DNA of 22,388 nucleotides from an uncultured Mycoplasmataceae bacterium (lineage in GTDB: Bacteria > Bacillota_I > Bacilli_A > Mycoplasmatales > Mycoplasmoidaceae): positions 1 through 22,388 of the forward strand of contig ONDN01000053.1 in NCBI GenBank assembly GCA_900316595.1. The letters run 5' to 3'. The number at the start of each line of letters is the position of its first letter. The first letter of the stretch is position 1. Of this stretch, positions 8,393 to 17,730 are shown in pieces. A program made the translations under genes and the position numbers. Below the pieces are notes generated by a model. That model worked only from the letters and a program-made list of their open reading frames with translations, was not told the DNA's origin and did not search any database.

Positions 8393-9061
8393 TTAACATT
8401 TATTAATAAAATCTTTTAAAAGTTTTGGATTTTTTTGCTTAATCAGAAATGTTCCAGACACATAAACATCAACAAATTTTGAAGTTAATTTAATTACATC
8501 ATAATTAACTCCACCATCTAATTTAATGATGAGGTTTGGATTATTTTCTTCTTTAATTTGATTAATTAATTTCAAGTTTTTTATGGTTACATTTTTCAAA
8601 AATTCTTGTCCACCAAATCCCGGATTAACACCCATAATTGTTACGAAATCACATTTTTTTATTATTTTTTTGTATTTTGTTAAATCTGTATCTGGTCGAA
8701 AAGCTAGCCCACATTTACGCCCATTTTTTTTAATCTTTTTAAGTAATAAAGTGGCACTTAATTTGTTAATTGGTTCTGCTTGAAAAGCTAAACTGTCAAA
8801 TGGGTAATCTGCGAACTTGCTAAATCATTTTTTAGGTTTGTTAACCATAAAATGAACACTAACAGTAAAGCCTTTCAAATAAAGTTCTTTTAATCATTCC
8901 GTACCATAAGCAACATTAGGAACGTTTATACCATCTGCTACGTCATAGTGAATGTTTTTTATACCTGATTTATAAACAAAATCTAGTTGCTTCTTAAAGC
9001 GATTTAAATTATTTGAATCAAAAGCTAATAATGAAGCTTCAAGGCTTTTTTTTCTCAACAT
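8393..9061 (-). CDS. rpe: Ribulose-phosphate 3-epimerase
   Basis: Interconverts ribulose 5-phosphate and xylulose 5-phosphate in the non-oxidative pentose phosphate pathway; cytoplasmic TIM barrel. 222 residues with TGA as Trp, the family length. Blocks: ASLLAFDSNNL (canonical PSILSADFANL), IHYDVADGINVPN (canonical HxDVMDGxFVPN, with the metal-binding His and Asp kept), SVHFMVNKP (metal His), VTIMGVNPGFGGQEF (phosphate loop) and IKLDGGVN (catalytic Asp). The methionine of DVMDG and the following HF are changed to A and IN, so the substrate pocket is somewhat divergent. The gene starts 21 bases after the ktrA stop and is probably on its transcript. Related phosphate-binding barrels are possible but PGFGGQ is strongly Rpe. 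Confidence 0.9.
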
Positions 9062-9082
9062 ATCTAAGAATTTATAAAAGAA

Positions 9083-9766
9083 CTATTTTTCCTTATCTGT
9101 TTTACCTGAAAAATAATTAATTACCCCATTCATATCTTTATAAGGACACATAATTGCAATTGTATCTCCAATAGATAAATAAGAATCAGGATCAATAGGA
9201 AATTTCAAATGGTTATTATGAACCAAATATAAAATATTTGTCCTATGTGATGATCTAAGACCTAAATCTCTAATTTTTTGTTTTGTACATTTAGGATTTT
9301 GCACAACTACTTTTGTTCAACTTAAACCGTTGGTTAAACTATATACATTTTCACCAAAACTATATAAAGCACGTAATGCAACAAGTTCAGCAACTTCCTG
9401 AATAGGAAGTGATACATATTTAACACCTAATATCTTTAATACACGAGCATGGAGTTTATTAATAGCTTGGGCAATGATAATACCTTGAGCTCCTAATTCA
9501 ACCAAGTTAGCACATGTTGTAATTGAATCTTCAACATCACCAAGACATAAAATAATACACTTAGCTTTAGATATATGTAAATCTTTTAAAACATCCATAT
9601 CAGTTGTATCAGCACAAACTGCATAGGAACACTTTTTACCTACTCTTTCTATTGTTTCTTTGTCTTTATCAATAGCAACAACATTTACCCCTGCATTATT
9701 TAAACACTCTATAACGGTAGATCCAAATCTTCCACAGCCTAAAATAACGAATTCTTTATTTAACAT
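9083..9766 (-). CDS. ktrA: KtrA/TrkA-type potassium uptake regulatory subunit
   Basis: Cytoplasmic RCK protein that forms a ring on the KtrB channel and gates potassium uptake by binding nucleotide. 227 residues with one TGA-Trp near 9317. The N-terminal Rossmann fold starts KEFVILGCGRFGSTV (the GxGxxG motif), with VVAIDKD ending strand 2. The C-terminal TrkA_C domain is seen in LRSSHRTNILYLV and DPDSYLSIGDTIAIM. I choose the ATG at 9764-9766, because the upstream ATG (9782-9784, MLLYIT extension) would sit at or before the predicted transcript start. The partner gene ktrB is divergent across a 42-bp gap. Stop is TAG at 9083-9085, 21 bases before rpe. Confidence 0.92.
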
Positions 9767-9786
9767 AGTTATATATAACAACATAT

Positions 9787-9794
9787 ATTATAAT
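9787..9794. promoter_or_regulatory. Overlapping divergent -10 boxes for ktrA and ktrB
   Basis: The palindrome ATTATAAT contains TATAAT on the plus strand (9789-9794, 15 bases before the ktrB ATG at 9809) and TATAAT on the minus strand (9787-9792, about 20 bases before the ktrA ATG). Both genes would have very short leaders. Two polymerases could not occupy the site at once, so expression of the two subunits may be linked. Confidence 0.5.
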
Positions 9795-9808
9795 AAATAT
9801 TCAATATC

Positions 9809-11431
9809 ATGCCTAAGGCTAACAAAAAGAGAAAAAATGTTGGTAAAATAATCAAAAATATAATTGTTGGAAAAACAATTTTTCAATTTTTTTTCCGTGT
9901 ATATTTGTTTACTATTTTAATTGGTGCATTAATTTTATACTCGGGTTGTACTCATAGCGAATGAACAATTCGTAACACAATTACAGCAGGAACTCATCCT
10001 TATACTTTTTGAAATGCTTTATTTATTGCTTGTAGTGCTTTTTCTAACACGGGGCTTACTTGTTTTAATATTGACAGTTTTTATAATTTTTGAGGTGAAT
10101 TCATAATATTTCTATTAATCTGATTAGGTGGAATGGGTATCATTTCCCTATTTTATGTTATTTGGAATGCATTCAAAGATCCAAAAGATGTCAAATTCAA
10201 TCAAATAATTCTATTGCAATCAGAACGTGGTACGACAAAATTAGGTAACACATTTAAAGCAATACGATTTAGCGTGTTATTTGTTATGTGTGTGCAAGTT
10301 TTCTTTGGTTTTATTTATGCATTTTGATTATGTTGAATGCCAATTCACACCCAAGGTTCCGTAGACCATGGTTATAGTGCACAAATCACATATGATATAC
10401 CAGGCGAATTTGTTGAATCATATCATAATTTCACTAGAGCATTTTGGCAAGGAATGTTTACATCATTTTCAGCAACTAACAATGCTGGATTTGATTTATT
10501 TGAACAAAACTTTTCATTAGCAGCACTTAGGAATGATTGAAATGTTGTTTTCTTATTTTTTGTAACACTTGAAATTATTGTTGGTGGTGTTGGTTATCCA
10601 TTAATATATGACATTTACACAAAAATTAAATTAAAAAGATTGAATCTCAAACACAAACTTACTTTGTTTAGTAAAGTTTGTTTGGTATCATATTTTGCTA
10701 TCTTAGGTATTGGTTTAATTTGTTCATATGGTTTTGAGTTTGGTGCTGTAAATACAAGTGACTTACCATCTAAAATAAGTTTCGTATCAATTTGTAATGA
10801 TGAGACTCATAAATATTGGGGAAATTGTGAAACATTTAATAAATGTTTTGCAGTTTTCTTTAATACTGTATCTACGAGAAGTGCTGGTCTTAGCACTATT
10901 GACCAAAGATTATTTACATTGGGAAGCAAATCAATTTACATAGTTATGATGTTTATTGGTGGTTCACCATCATCAGCTGCGGGTGGTATACGAACAACAA
11001 CATTTGTAATTTTACTAGCTACTATTTTCGCTACAGCAAGGGGAAAAACGAACACATCTCTATTTAAACGAACTATTCCTAAAGATACAGTAATTAGATC
11101 CTACCTAGTTTTTGGTTTTGGATTAGCAACAATTCTACTAACAGCATTAATTGTTTTATATTCCCCAACTGTTGAAACCCCAGGTATAAGGGTTTGTGAA
11201 ATACCACAGTTTACATACACTGCTTGTTTGTATGAAGTTGCCTCAGCATTTGGTACTGTAGGATACACAATGGGAATTACTGCCATTGCATCCCCAGTAA
11301 TATTGATTTTCTTCATTTTCTGCATGTTTGTCGGTCAATTAGGTGTAAGCAACACAATTTTATTATGAGTACGAAAAACATCATTGAATCGTGAAATTAA
11401 TTACATTGAAGAAGATATAAGGATAGGATAA
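9809..11431 (+). CDS. ktrB: KtrB/TrkH-type potassium transporter
   Basis: Membrane channel subunit for K+ (or Na+-coupled K+) uptake; 540 residues with many TGA-Trp codons. Four M1-P-M2 repeats with their selectivity loops are visible: SAFSNTGLT (76-84), SATNNAGFD (221-229), NTVSTRSAGLS (352-362) and ASAFGTVGYT (478-487), each with the conserved glycine. The intramembrane gate GGSPSSAAGGIRTTT lies between loops three and four. The N-terminus is basic (KANKKRKN) and the C-terminal tail short. Somewhat longer than Bacillus KtrB (about 445), due to the N-terminus and loops between repeats. It starts a few bases after a -10 box with almost no leader, heads the operon with gmk 2 bases downstream, and is divergent from its partner ktrA. 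Confidence 0.95.
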
Positions 11432-11433
11432 TT

Positions 11434-12027
11434 ATGGAAAATAAAAAAATAGGTAAAATTATCATTATCTCTGGTCCCAGCGGTGTTGGTAAAAAAACAG
11501 TATGAACACCTATTATAAAAGAGCCTAAATTTAACCTAGTTTTTAGTGTATCAATGACTACAAGACCAAAGCGAATAGGTGAAATTGATGGTACTGATTA
11601 CTTTTTTGTAACAAAGCAAAAATTCGAAGAGGCTATAGTTGCCCATGAGCTATTAGAATATGCAACATTTGCTGGCAACTATTATGGAACACCTAAAAAA
11701 TATGTTGATAGTATAAGAGAAAAAGGTCAGAACGTAATTTTAGAAATTGAGCCAAAAGGCGGCTTACAGATAATGAATATTTGCAAACAAAATAAAGATG
11801 AAAATATTTTAACTATTTTTATTGCTCCTCCTAGTTTAGGTGAATTAGAAAAACGATTAATCAATAGATCTAGCGAATCTAAAGATGTTATAAAAAAACG
11901 TTTAGAACAAGCTAAATGAGAAATTCAACAGCAAAAATATTATCAATACGTTATTGTTAATAATCCTGGACAACAAGAAGAAGCAACCAAACAATTATTT
12001 GATATCTTATCAAAGAACTTGAAATAA
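11434..12027 (+). CDS. gmk: Guanylate kinase
   Basis: Phosphorylates GMP to GDP with ATP, essential for nucleotide salvage. 197 residues with TGA-Trp codons near 11503 and 11917. The P-loop SGPSGVGKKT (13-22) opens the protein; the GMP-binding part MTTRPKRIGEIDGTDYFFV follows, then YYGTPKKYVDSIREKGQNVI and the lid IFIAPPSLGELEKRLINRSS, ending with KKRLEQAKWEI and YVIVNN. All family blocks are in order. One oddity is Lys at the P-loop position that is usually Gly or Ser (GKGT or GKST). Gap of 2 bases to ktrB upstream; its stop TAA directly abuts the ATG of rlmN. Confidence 0.96.
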
Positions 12028-13065
12028 ATGAATAAAGAATCATTTTTTAACTTCACACTTGAGTCTTTAGAAAAATTTTGCATTGAAAATGGTGCAAAAA
12101 AATTTAATGCTAAACAAATTTATGATTGAGTATACAAAAAACATGTAACTTCTTTTGATGAAATGTCAAACATTTCAAATCGAACTATTCAAATGTTAAA
12201 AAATAAACTTTCATTGGATTTGTTAAAAATTAAAAAAATTCAAATTGATAAGCAGGATAAAACTACAAAATTTTTATTTGAATTGGAAGATGGTAATTAT
12301 ATTGAGTCAGTATTAATGTTTTTTAATTGAGGAAATAGTATTTGTATTTCTTCAGAAGTTGGATGCCCAATGGGTTGTAAGTTTTGCGCAAGTGGTCAAT
12401 TAAAACTAATAAGAAAATTAAAACCTTTTGAATTCGTCCTTCAATATTATGTTATTAATGAGTATTTACTAAAGCAAGAAAAAAATAAAGTAAGTAATAT
12501 TGTTATTATGGGTGTCGGTGAACCATTTGATAATTATGATAACTTAATGGTTGCATTAAAAATTATTAACAATCCTTATGGAATTGAAATAGGTTCTAGA
12601 CATATAACAGTATCAACCTGTGGCATTGTTCCAAAAATTCTTCAGTTTGCTAAAGATCAACCACAAATTAATCTTGCTATTTCACTCCACGCTCCCACTG
12701 ATGAAATAAGAAATAAGATTATGCCTATTAACAAATCATATCCATTGAAAGTTCTATTGTCAGCAATTGATAAATACATTTCAATAACCAACCGTAGAGT
12801 CGGTTTTGAATACATAATGATTGACGGGTTGAATGATACAAGCGAGTGTTTAGAAGAATTAATCAAAATTGCTAGAAAGCGTTTATGTTTTATAAACTTA
12901 ATTGCTTATAATCGTGTATCAAAAACACCATTTAATAAAAGCAAGAAAACCAATCAATTTAAACATATATTAAACAAAAATAATATAATGACTACATTAA
13001 GATTAGAGCGCGGAAGTAACATTGATGCTGCTTGCGGTCAATTACGGGCTAAATATGAAAAATAA
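12028..13065 (+). CDS. rlmN: 23S rRNA (adenine-C2) methyltransferase RlmN
   Basis: Radical SAM enzyme that methylates C2 of A2503 in 23S rRNA (and in some bacteria A37 of tRNAs). 345 residues, normal length. The iron-sulphur motif CPMGCKFC gives C113, C117 and C120; MGVGEPFDNYDN is the GGE-like SAM motif; ISLHAP and the C-terminal NIDAACGQL with the acceptor-site C336 are kept. The N-terminal accessory domain KFNAKQIYDWVYKKHVTSFD is typical. The ATG follows the gmk stop without a gap and the 3' end overlaps prpC by 11 bases. The related Cfr has a similar core, but the operon of housekeeping genes and the overall match favour RlmN. Confidence 0.95.
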
Positions 13066-13831
13066 ATTTACATACCTTTATTCAATATCAACTAATAAGG
13101 GAATAAAGGAAGCAAACGAAGATTGTGCATTTATTGGTTTTAATAAATCAAATCAATGTCTTGCTATTGTTTGTGATGGTATTGGTAGTGAAAAACAAAG
13201 TGATTTAGCCTCAAATCTTGTAATAGAAACATTCCGAAATAAATTCCTAAAAAAACCACATATTTATTTTATTAAAGAGTGATTTAAAAAAGTTTTATTC
13301 AAAGCCTCTGTCCAGTTAAATAACATATATAAAACTAAGAAAAAAGAAATAGGCACAACCTTGGTTCTTTGTTTGATTTCTAATAACAATATATACACTT
13401 TTAACATTGGTGATTCTCGTCTATATCATTTTTCAATGAATGAATACAAATGAAAAATAATGACAAAGGATCACAATCTATTTAATTTCCTTGTTGATCA
13501 TCATGCACCTAAATTAAGCTTTAATGCACATCAGAAAAATTTATTATCATTAACAAATTACATTGCATCTTCAGATTTGAAACAACAACACAACAAATTT
13601 AATTTTGTTAAGTTTAATGTTGAATATAATGATGTTATTTTTTTGTGCAGTGATGGTTTGTACAACTTCATTGATTTGCCTTATATAAGTGAAGTTATTC
13701 GTAAATGTGGTATGAAAAGATTTAATGAAATTGTCCCTACAATTATTCAAAAATCATTAGATAACCATTCAAATGACAATCTATCAGGTATAGTTATCCA
13801 ATTTAATAAAGAGAAAAAATTAATAGATTAA
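13055..13831 (+). CDS. prpC: PP2C-family Ser/Thr protein phosphatase
   Basis: Mn2+-dependent phosphatase that reverses Hanks-type Ser/Thr kinase phosphorylation; 258 residues with TGA-Trp codons near 13281 and 13451. Motifs in order: GIKEANEDCAF (21-25 with the metal-binding NED), IVCDGIGS (38-45; canonical is ADGMGG), KEIGTTLVLCLISNNNIYTF, IGDSRLYHF, KDHNLF, DVIFLCSDGLYNFI (metal Asp) and SNDNLSGIVIQF. The core metal aspartates are kept. It starts inside the rlmN end (ATG 13055) and is 6 bases before obg. In many Firmicutes and mycoplasmas the matching kinase PrkC/Stk follows directly; here it is absent from the window. Confidence 0.92.
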
Positions 13832-13837
13832 ATAATA

Positions 13838-15121
13838 ATGAAACTTGTTGATGAATGTGTTGTGGAATTTAAGGCCGGCAATGGTGGTAATGGTGTTGTA
13901 GCTTGAAGAAGAGAACCACATAATCCCTATGGTGGCCCATATGGAGGAGATGGAGGAGATGGAGGCAATATCATTGTTGTGGGTGATCACAATATTAATG
14001 ACTTACTGCATCTTAAAAATCTTAAACGTATTAAGGCATGTAACGGTGAAAATGGTGCAACCAAATTAGCAAGTGGAAAAAAAGGCGAAAGCAACATAAT
14101 TCATGTTCCTTTAGGTACTGTTATATTTGATCAATCTACTGGTAATAAAATAATTGAAATTTTAAAACATGGTGAAACCAAAATAATTTGTAATGGTGGA
14201 AAAGGCGGACATGGTAATGCATGATTTGCAAATCCACAAAATAAAATCCCTAATCTTTATGAGAATGGTGATATAGGTGAATCATTAAAAGTTAAATTAG
14301 TTGTAAAATATATGTCAGATGTTGGTTTGATAGGTCTTCCTAATGCTGGAAAATCTACATTAATTAGTGCTATAACATCATCTAGACCTAAAATTGCAAA
14401 TTATGAATTCACAACTTTGAATCCTGTTTTAGGGGTTTGTGAGTATAAAAATACAAAAATGATAATCGCTGATATTCCTGGTTTAATATCTGGTGCATCA
14501 GAAGGAAAAGGATTAGGACATGAATTTCTAAAACATATTGAAAGATGCACAATATTAGTGCATGTAATTTCATTGGATACAAATGATACTGTTGATATTC
14601 AAAAGGCATATCAGACCATTGTAAATGAATTAAAGAAATATAATATTGATCTATTAAAAAAACCAATTTTATTTGTTGCTAATAAGAGTGATTGCTCTTC
14701 TGCAGAGTTGCAATTGAAAAAACTTAAAAAAGTTATTAAAAATGAAGATATTCTTGTAATAAGTGCTAAAAATAAAACCAATATTAATGAAGTAATTGAA
14801 AAAATTTACACAACATTTATTAAAACAAAGCAAAATGATAGTAAACAGCAAAATCAAAAGAAAGTAAAAATTATTGAGTTAAAAAAACAAACTGATATAA
14901 AAGATCAACTAGAAATTAAGCAAATCGATGAACATACATGAGAAGTCAAATCTAAATATTTAGAATATTGAGCAAATAGAATACCATTAAAAACAAATGA
15001 TAATATAATAAGATTTAACAATAAAATTAAAAGTCTTGATGTTGAAAATAAAATTAAAAAGCTTGGTGGAATTAAAGGTGACACATTAATAATTTATGAT
15101 AATGAGATGGTGATTGATTAA
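13838..15121 (+). CDS. obg: Obg family GTPase
   Basis: Essential GTPase in 50S subunit assembly and stress signalling; 427 residues with TGA-Trp codons at about 13904, 14222, 14939 and 14969. Three domains: the glycine-rich Obg fold at 1-158 (FKAGNGGNGVVAWRRE, GGPYGGDGGDGGNI); the G domain with GLPNAGKST (G1, 166-174), IADIPGLISGASEGKGLGHEF (G3 plus switch II, split here by function) and NKSD (G4), SAK (G5); and a C-terminal OCT domain ending IKKLGGIKGDTLIIY. Between them is a basic linker rich in Lys and Gln. 6 bases after prpC and 2 bases before nadE. No Shine-Dalgarno seen. Confidence 0.97.
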
Positions 15122-15123
15122 AT

Positions 15124-15867
15124 ATGAAAATCAAAAATATTAAAAACTATATTGATTATTTATTACAATGGATAAAGCAACAAGTAGTGAGTGCTAGAAA
15201 AGTTGGTGTTGTTATTGGTATATCTGGTGGTATTGACTCTGCCTGCTGCTTGGCATTATGTAAACAAATTAAAAAAATTAAAATTTATCCATACCATTTT
15301 TATTTTCAACAAAACAAAGATGAATTAAAATACATTTATGATTTGGAAAAAACTTTTAAAATAAAAATTGAAAAAATCAATTTATCAAAAAGCTTTCAAG
15401 CAATTCAACGTGAATTATTTATAACAGATCAACTTTCTTTAAGAAATTTAAAAATAAGATTACATTCAATTTGTTTATATGCTATCGCCCAAAATGAAAA
15501 CTCCTTAGTTCTAGGCACATCAAATGCTGATGAAATATATATTGGATACTTCACTAAATTTGGTGACATTATTAGTGATTTATCTCCATTGGCATCAATA
15601 AATAAAAAACAAATATATGAAATAAGCAAAATATTAAATGTTCCGTTATCAATAATTAAAAGAGCACCAACGGCCGGTTTTTATAAAGGCCAAACTGATG
15701 AAAAAGAATTAAAACTAAAATACGATGAAATTGATAATTATTTAGCTGGAATAAAAATTAATCAAAAATCTAAAAGCAAAATTCAACATTTACATAATCA
15801 AACATCTCATAAAAGAATATTCATTAATAAACCTTTATCATATGAAAATTGATGCTTAAAGAAATAA
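15124..15867 (+). CDS. nadE: NH3-dependent NAD(+) synthetase
   Basis: Last step of NAD synthesis: amidation of nicotinic acid adenine dinucleotide using ammonia and ATP. 247 residues; a TGA-Trp at 15850-15852 extends it by WCLKK to TAA. The adenylation P-loop SGGIDSA is at 34-40. Other blocks: TSNADEIYIGYFTKFGD (canonical TGN.SE..LGYFTKYGD), DLSPLASINKKQIYEI, RAPTAGFYKGQTDEKEL, and the C-terminal SHKRIFINKP. No N-terminal glutaminase domain, so free ammonia is the nitrogen source. NADEI in place of the usual N-[RK]-[ST]-E is a small divergence in the substrate loop. Last gene of the ktrB operon, 2 bases after obg. Confidence 0.94.
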
Positions 15868-15977
15868 TTTAATTGAATATCAAAGTTCAAAATTATGAGC
15901 AAAAACCAAATAAATAACCATAATAAACATTTTTTGTTACTTAAAAATAGTTTAAGCAAATAGCTAATCTAATAATA

Positions 15978-15994
15978 TATAATGTATATATAAT
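15978..15994 (+). promoter_or_regulatory. -10 boxes for the HU gene
   Basis: Two perfect TATAAT hexamers, at 15978-15983 and 15989-15994, lie 35 and 24 bases upstream of the HU start codon. No clear -35 box. They are in the 150-bp gap after nadE, which otherwise shows only AT-rich sequence with no terminator-like hairpin. Confidence 0.5.
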
Positions 15995-16017
15995 AATTAT
16001 TACAAGAGGAGAAAAAA

Positions 16018-16305
16018 ATGGAAAAAGCTAAAACATTAAAAGAAGTAATGAGTGATCTTACAAAAAAAGTTGATATTAATAAGAAACAATTAAGTGATCT
16101 TTTTGCTTACTTACAATCATACATTAAACAAGAATTAACAAAAAATAAACAATTTAACCTATTCGGTTTAGGAAAATTAGTTCTTGTTAAAACAGCTGCA
16201 AGAAAAGGTATCAACCCAGCTACAGGTAAAAAAATAACAATTCCTGCATCAAATAGAGTTAAATTCCGTGCTGGAAAAGATTTAAAAAAATCTATTAACA
16301 AATAA
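16018..16305 (+). CDS. hup: HU-family DNA-binding protein
   Basis: Small histone-like protein that bends and compacts DNA as a dimer. 95 residues, typical. The helical N-terminal half (about 1-45: LKEVMSDLTKKVDINKKQLS onward) precedes the core FNLFGLGKLVLVKTAARKGI and NPATGKKITIPASNRVKFRA, i.e. the DNA-binding arm RKGINPATGKKI and the VKFRAGKDLK end. It has the only textbook Shine-Dalgarno in the window (AAGAGGAG, about 7 bases before the ATG), its own promoter and a strong terminator, all consistent with high single-gene expression. IHF-type proteins share the fold, but mycoplasmas carry HU. Confidence 0.95.
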   Translation: MEKAKTLKEVMSDLTKKVDINKKQLSDLFAYLQSYIKQELTKNKQFNLFGLGKLVLVKTAARKGINPATGKKITIPASNRVKFRAGKDLKKSINK

Positions 16306-16326
16306 TATTTAATTATCAATATTTGT

Positions 16327-16357
16327 AAAAAAGAATGCAACATGTGCATTCTTTTTT
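16327..16357. terminator. Bidirectional terminator between HU and ispF
   Basis: A perfect 13-bp stem (AAAAAAGAATGCA 16327-16339; TGCATTCTTTTTT 16345-16357) with a 5-base loop. The T run serves HU on the plus strand and the A run becomes a T run for ispF on the minus strand. The ispF stop codon (16356-16358) overlaps the end of the stem. Confidence 0.9.
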
Positions 16358-16832
16358 ATTTTTTATTAACTATAGAAGCTATACATGAACAACCTATCAG
16401 TTTTTTGTCCTCTTCAAATCTTGTAAATTTAACATTCACTTTTTTGCATTTAGTTAAATTAACTAGATTTTGAGTAATTTTATTGCGGTATTGTGATAAC
16501 TTTATTTTGTCGCAAATAATTGTTAGATCAATGTTATTTATTTGAAAGTGCTTTGGTATTTGTGTTGTAGCAAATAATAATATCTTTTTTGAATCTATAT
16601 TTTTGTATCTATTATTTGTATCTGGAAAATAAATACCGATGTCTCCTTTACAACACGCTCCTAAAATTGCATTAGCAATAGCATGCATAACTAAATCACC
16701 ATCAGAATGAGCTATTATTTTATACACAGATCTAATTTTAGTACCGCCTAAAATAATAAATGAATTTTTGCATTCAACTAGTCTATGAAAATCTACACTT
16801 TCACCAAATAATATTTTTCTTGTAGTATTCAT
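16356..16832 (-). CDS. ispF: 2-C-methyl-D-erythritol 2,4-cyclodiphosphate synthase
   Basis: Fifth enzyme of the MEP isoprenoid pathway: cyclises CDP-ME 2-phosphate to MEcPP with release of CMP. 158 residues, exactly family length. The zinc ligands Asp-x-His appear in ESVDFHRLVE; the family block HSDGDLVMHAIANAILGACC is nearly perfect and is followed by KGDIGIYFPDTNNRYKNIDS. The C-terminal half has INNIDLTIICDKIKL (canonical hxNvDxtixxexPkl). I start at ATG 16830-16832; the frame is open further upstream (33 more codons) but that runs into folD and lacks homology. Divergent from folD with 34 bases between starts. Confidence 0.94.
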   Translation of the reverse strand: MNTTRKILFGESVDFHRLVECKNSFIILGGTKIRSVYKIIAHSDGDLVMHAIANAILGACCKGDIGIYFPDTNNRYKNIDSKKILLFATTQIPKHFQINNIDLTIICDKIKLSQYRNKITQNLVNLTKCKKVNVKFTRFEEDKKLIGCSCIASIVNKK

Positions 16833-16848
16833 AATAAATATATTATCT

Positions 16849-16858
16849 ATTATATAAG
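16849..16858. promoter_or_regulatory. Overlapping divergent -10 boxes for ispF and folD
   Basis: Minus-strand TATAAT at 16849-16854 lies 17 bases before the ispF ATG. Plus-strand TATAAG at 16853-16858 lies 9 bases before the folD ATG; TATTAT at 16841-16846 is an alternative. The whole space between the start codons is 34 bases. Confidence 0.4.
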
Positions 16859-16866
16859 ATAATGTT

Positions 16867-17730
16867 ATGACACTAATTGATGGAAGAAAAATTGCTGAAA
16901 CATTAAAAAACGAAATAAAAATACAAGTCAAAGAATTAAATGAAAAAGGGATTGTGCCAACTTTGGCTATTGTTCAGGTTGGTGATAATCCAAGTAGTAA
17001 TGTTTACATCAAAAATAAATTAAAACTTCTCGAGGATTTAAAAGGATGTAAAGGTATTTTGAATAAATATCCTGATAGTATTTCTGAAAATGAATTAATT
17101 GAAAAAATCAATCTGTTAAATTCAGATAAAGAAATTAATGGCATTTTAGTTCAACTTCCTTTACCTAAACATATAAATGAGGAACATATATTAAATGAAA
17201 TTTCATCAATTAAAGATGTTGACTGTTTTACATTAGAAAATGTTGGCAAACTATGAACTGCAAAAAAACATAATATAAATTTAAAAAATTGTACTCCTGC
17301 TGCTGTTGTTGAATTATTAAAGCGTTCAAATGTTAACCTAGATGGTGCAAATATTGTAATAGTAGGTAGAAGCAATATTGTTGGCAAACCATTAGCTGGT
17401 TTATTATTACTTGAAAATGCAACTGTAACTATTTGCCATTCACATACTAAAAACCTAGAACAAATTTGTTCAAGAGCTGATGTTTTAATTGCTGCTATTG
17501 GTAGTCCAAAGTTTTTTAATAGAAATTTCATTAAAAATGGAGCAGTAGTTATTGATGTTGGTATTAACAGATCACCAGATAACAAAATTTGTGGTGATGT
17601 TGACTTTGAAGATGTTAAAGACAAAGTTAATTTAATAACTCCAGTACCTGGTGGTGTTGGTCCTATGACTGTTATGATGGTTTTAATTAATTTAATTAAT
17701 TTAACTAAAGAACAAAAAGACATAAAATAA
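16867..17730 (+). CDS. folD: FolD: methylene-THF dehydrogenase / methenyl-THF cyclohydrolase
   Basis: Bifunctional enzyme converting 5,10-methylene-THF to 10-formyl-THF, NADP-linked, supplying one-carbon units for formyl-Met-tRNA and purines. 287 residues with a TGA-Trp near 17254. Blocks: GDNPSSNVYIKNKLK (active-site Tyr and Lys), INGILVQLPLPKHI, DVDCFTLENVGKL, NCTPAAVVELL, IVIVGRSNIVGKPLAGLLL (dinucleotide fold), GAVVIDVGINR and TPVPGGVGPMTV. Every signature block is kept. The start is next to a divergent promoter with ispF. Its stop shares one base with the ispD start (TAATG), so the two are translationally coupled. Confidence 0.97.

Noticed and set aside
15895..15963. A 22-codon ORF (MSKNQINNHNKHF...) in the nadE-HU gap
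   Set aside because: No ribosome binding site, low-complexity composition, and it runs into the HU promoter region; likely chance.
16833..16931. An N-terminal extension of IspF by 33 residues
   Set aside because: The extra residues are antisense to the folD start and hydrophobic; IspF homology begins just after the ATG at 16832.
17151..17723. A 190-residue minus-strand ORF opposite folD
   Set aside because: Antisense shadow; folD motifs occupy the plus strand throughout.
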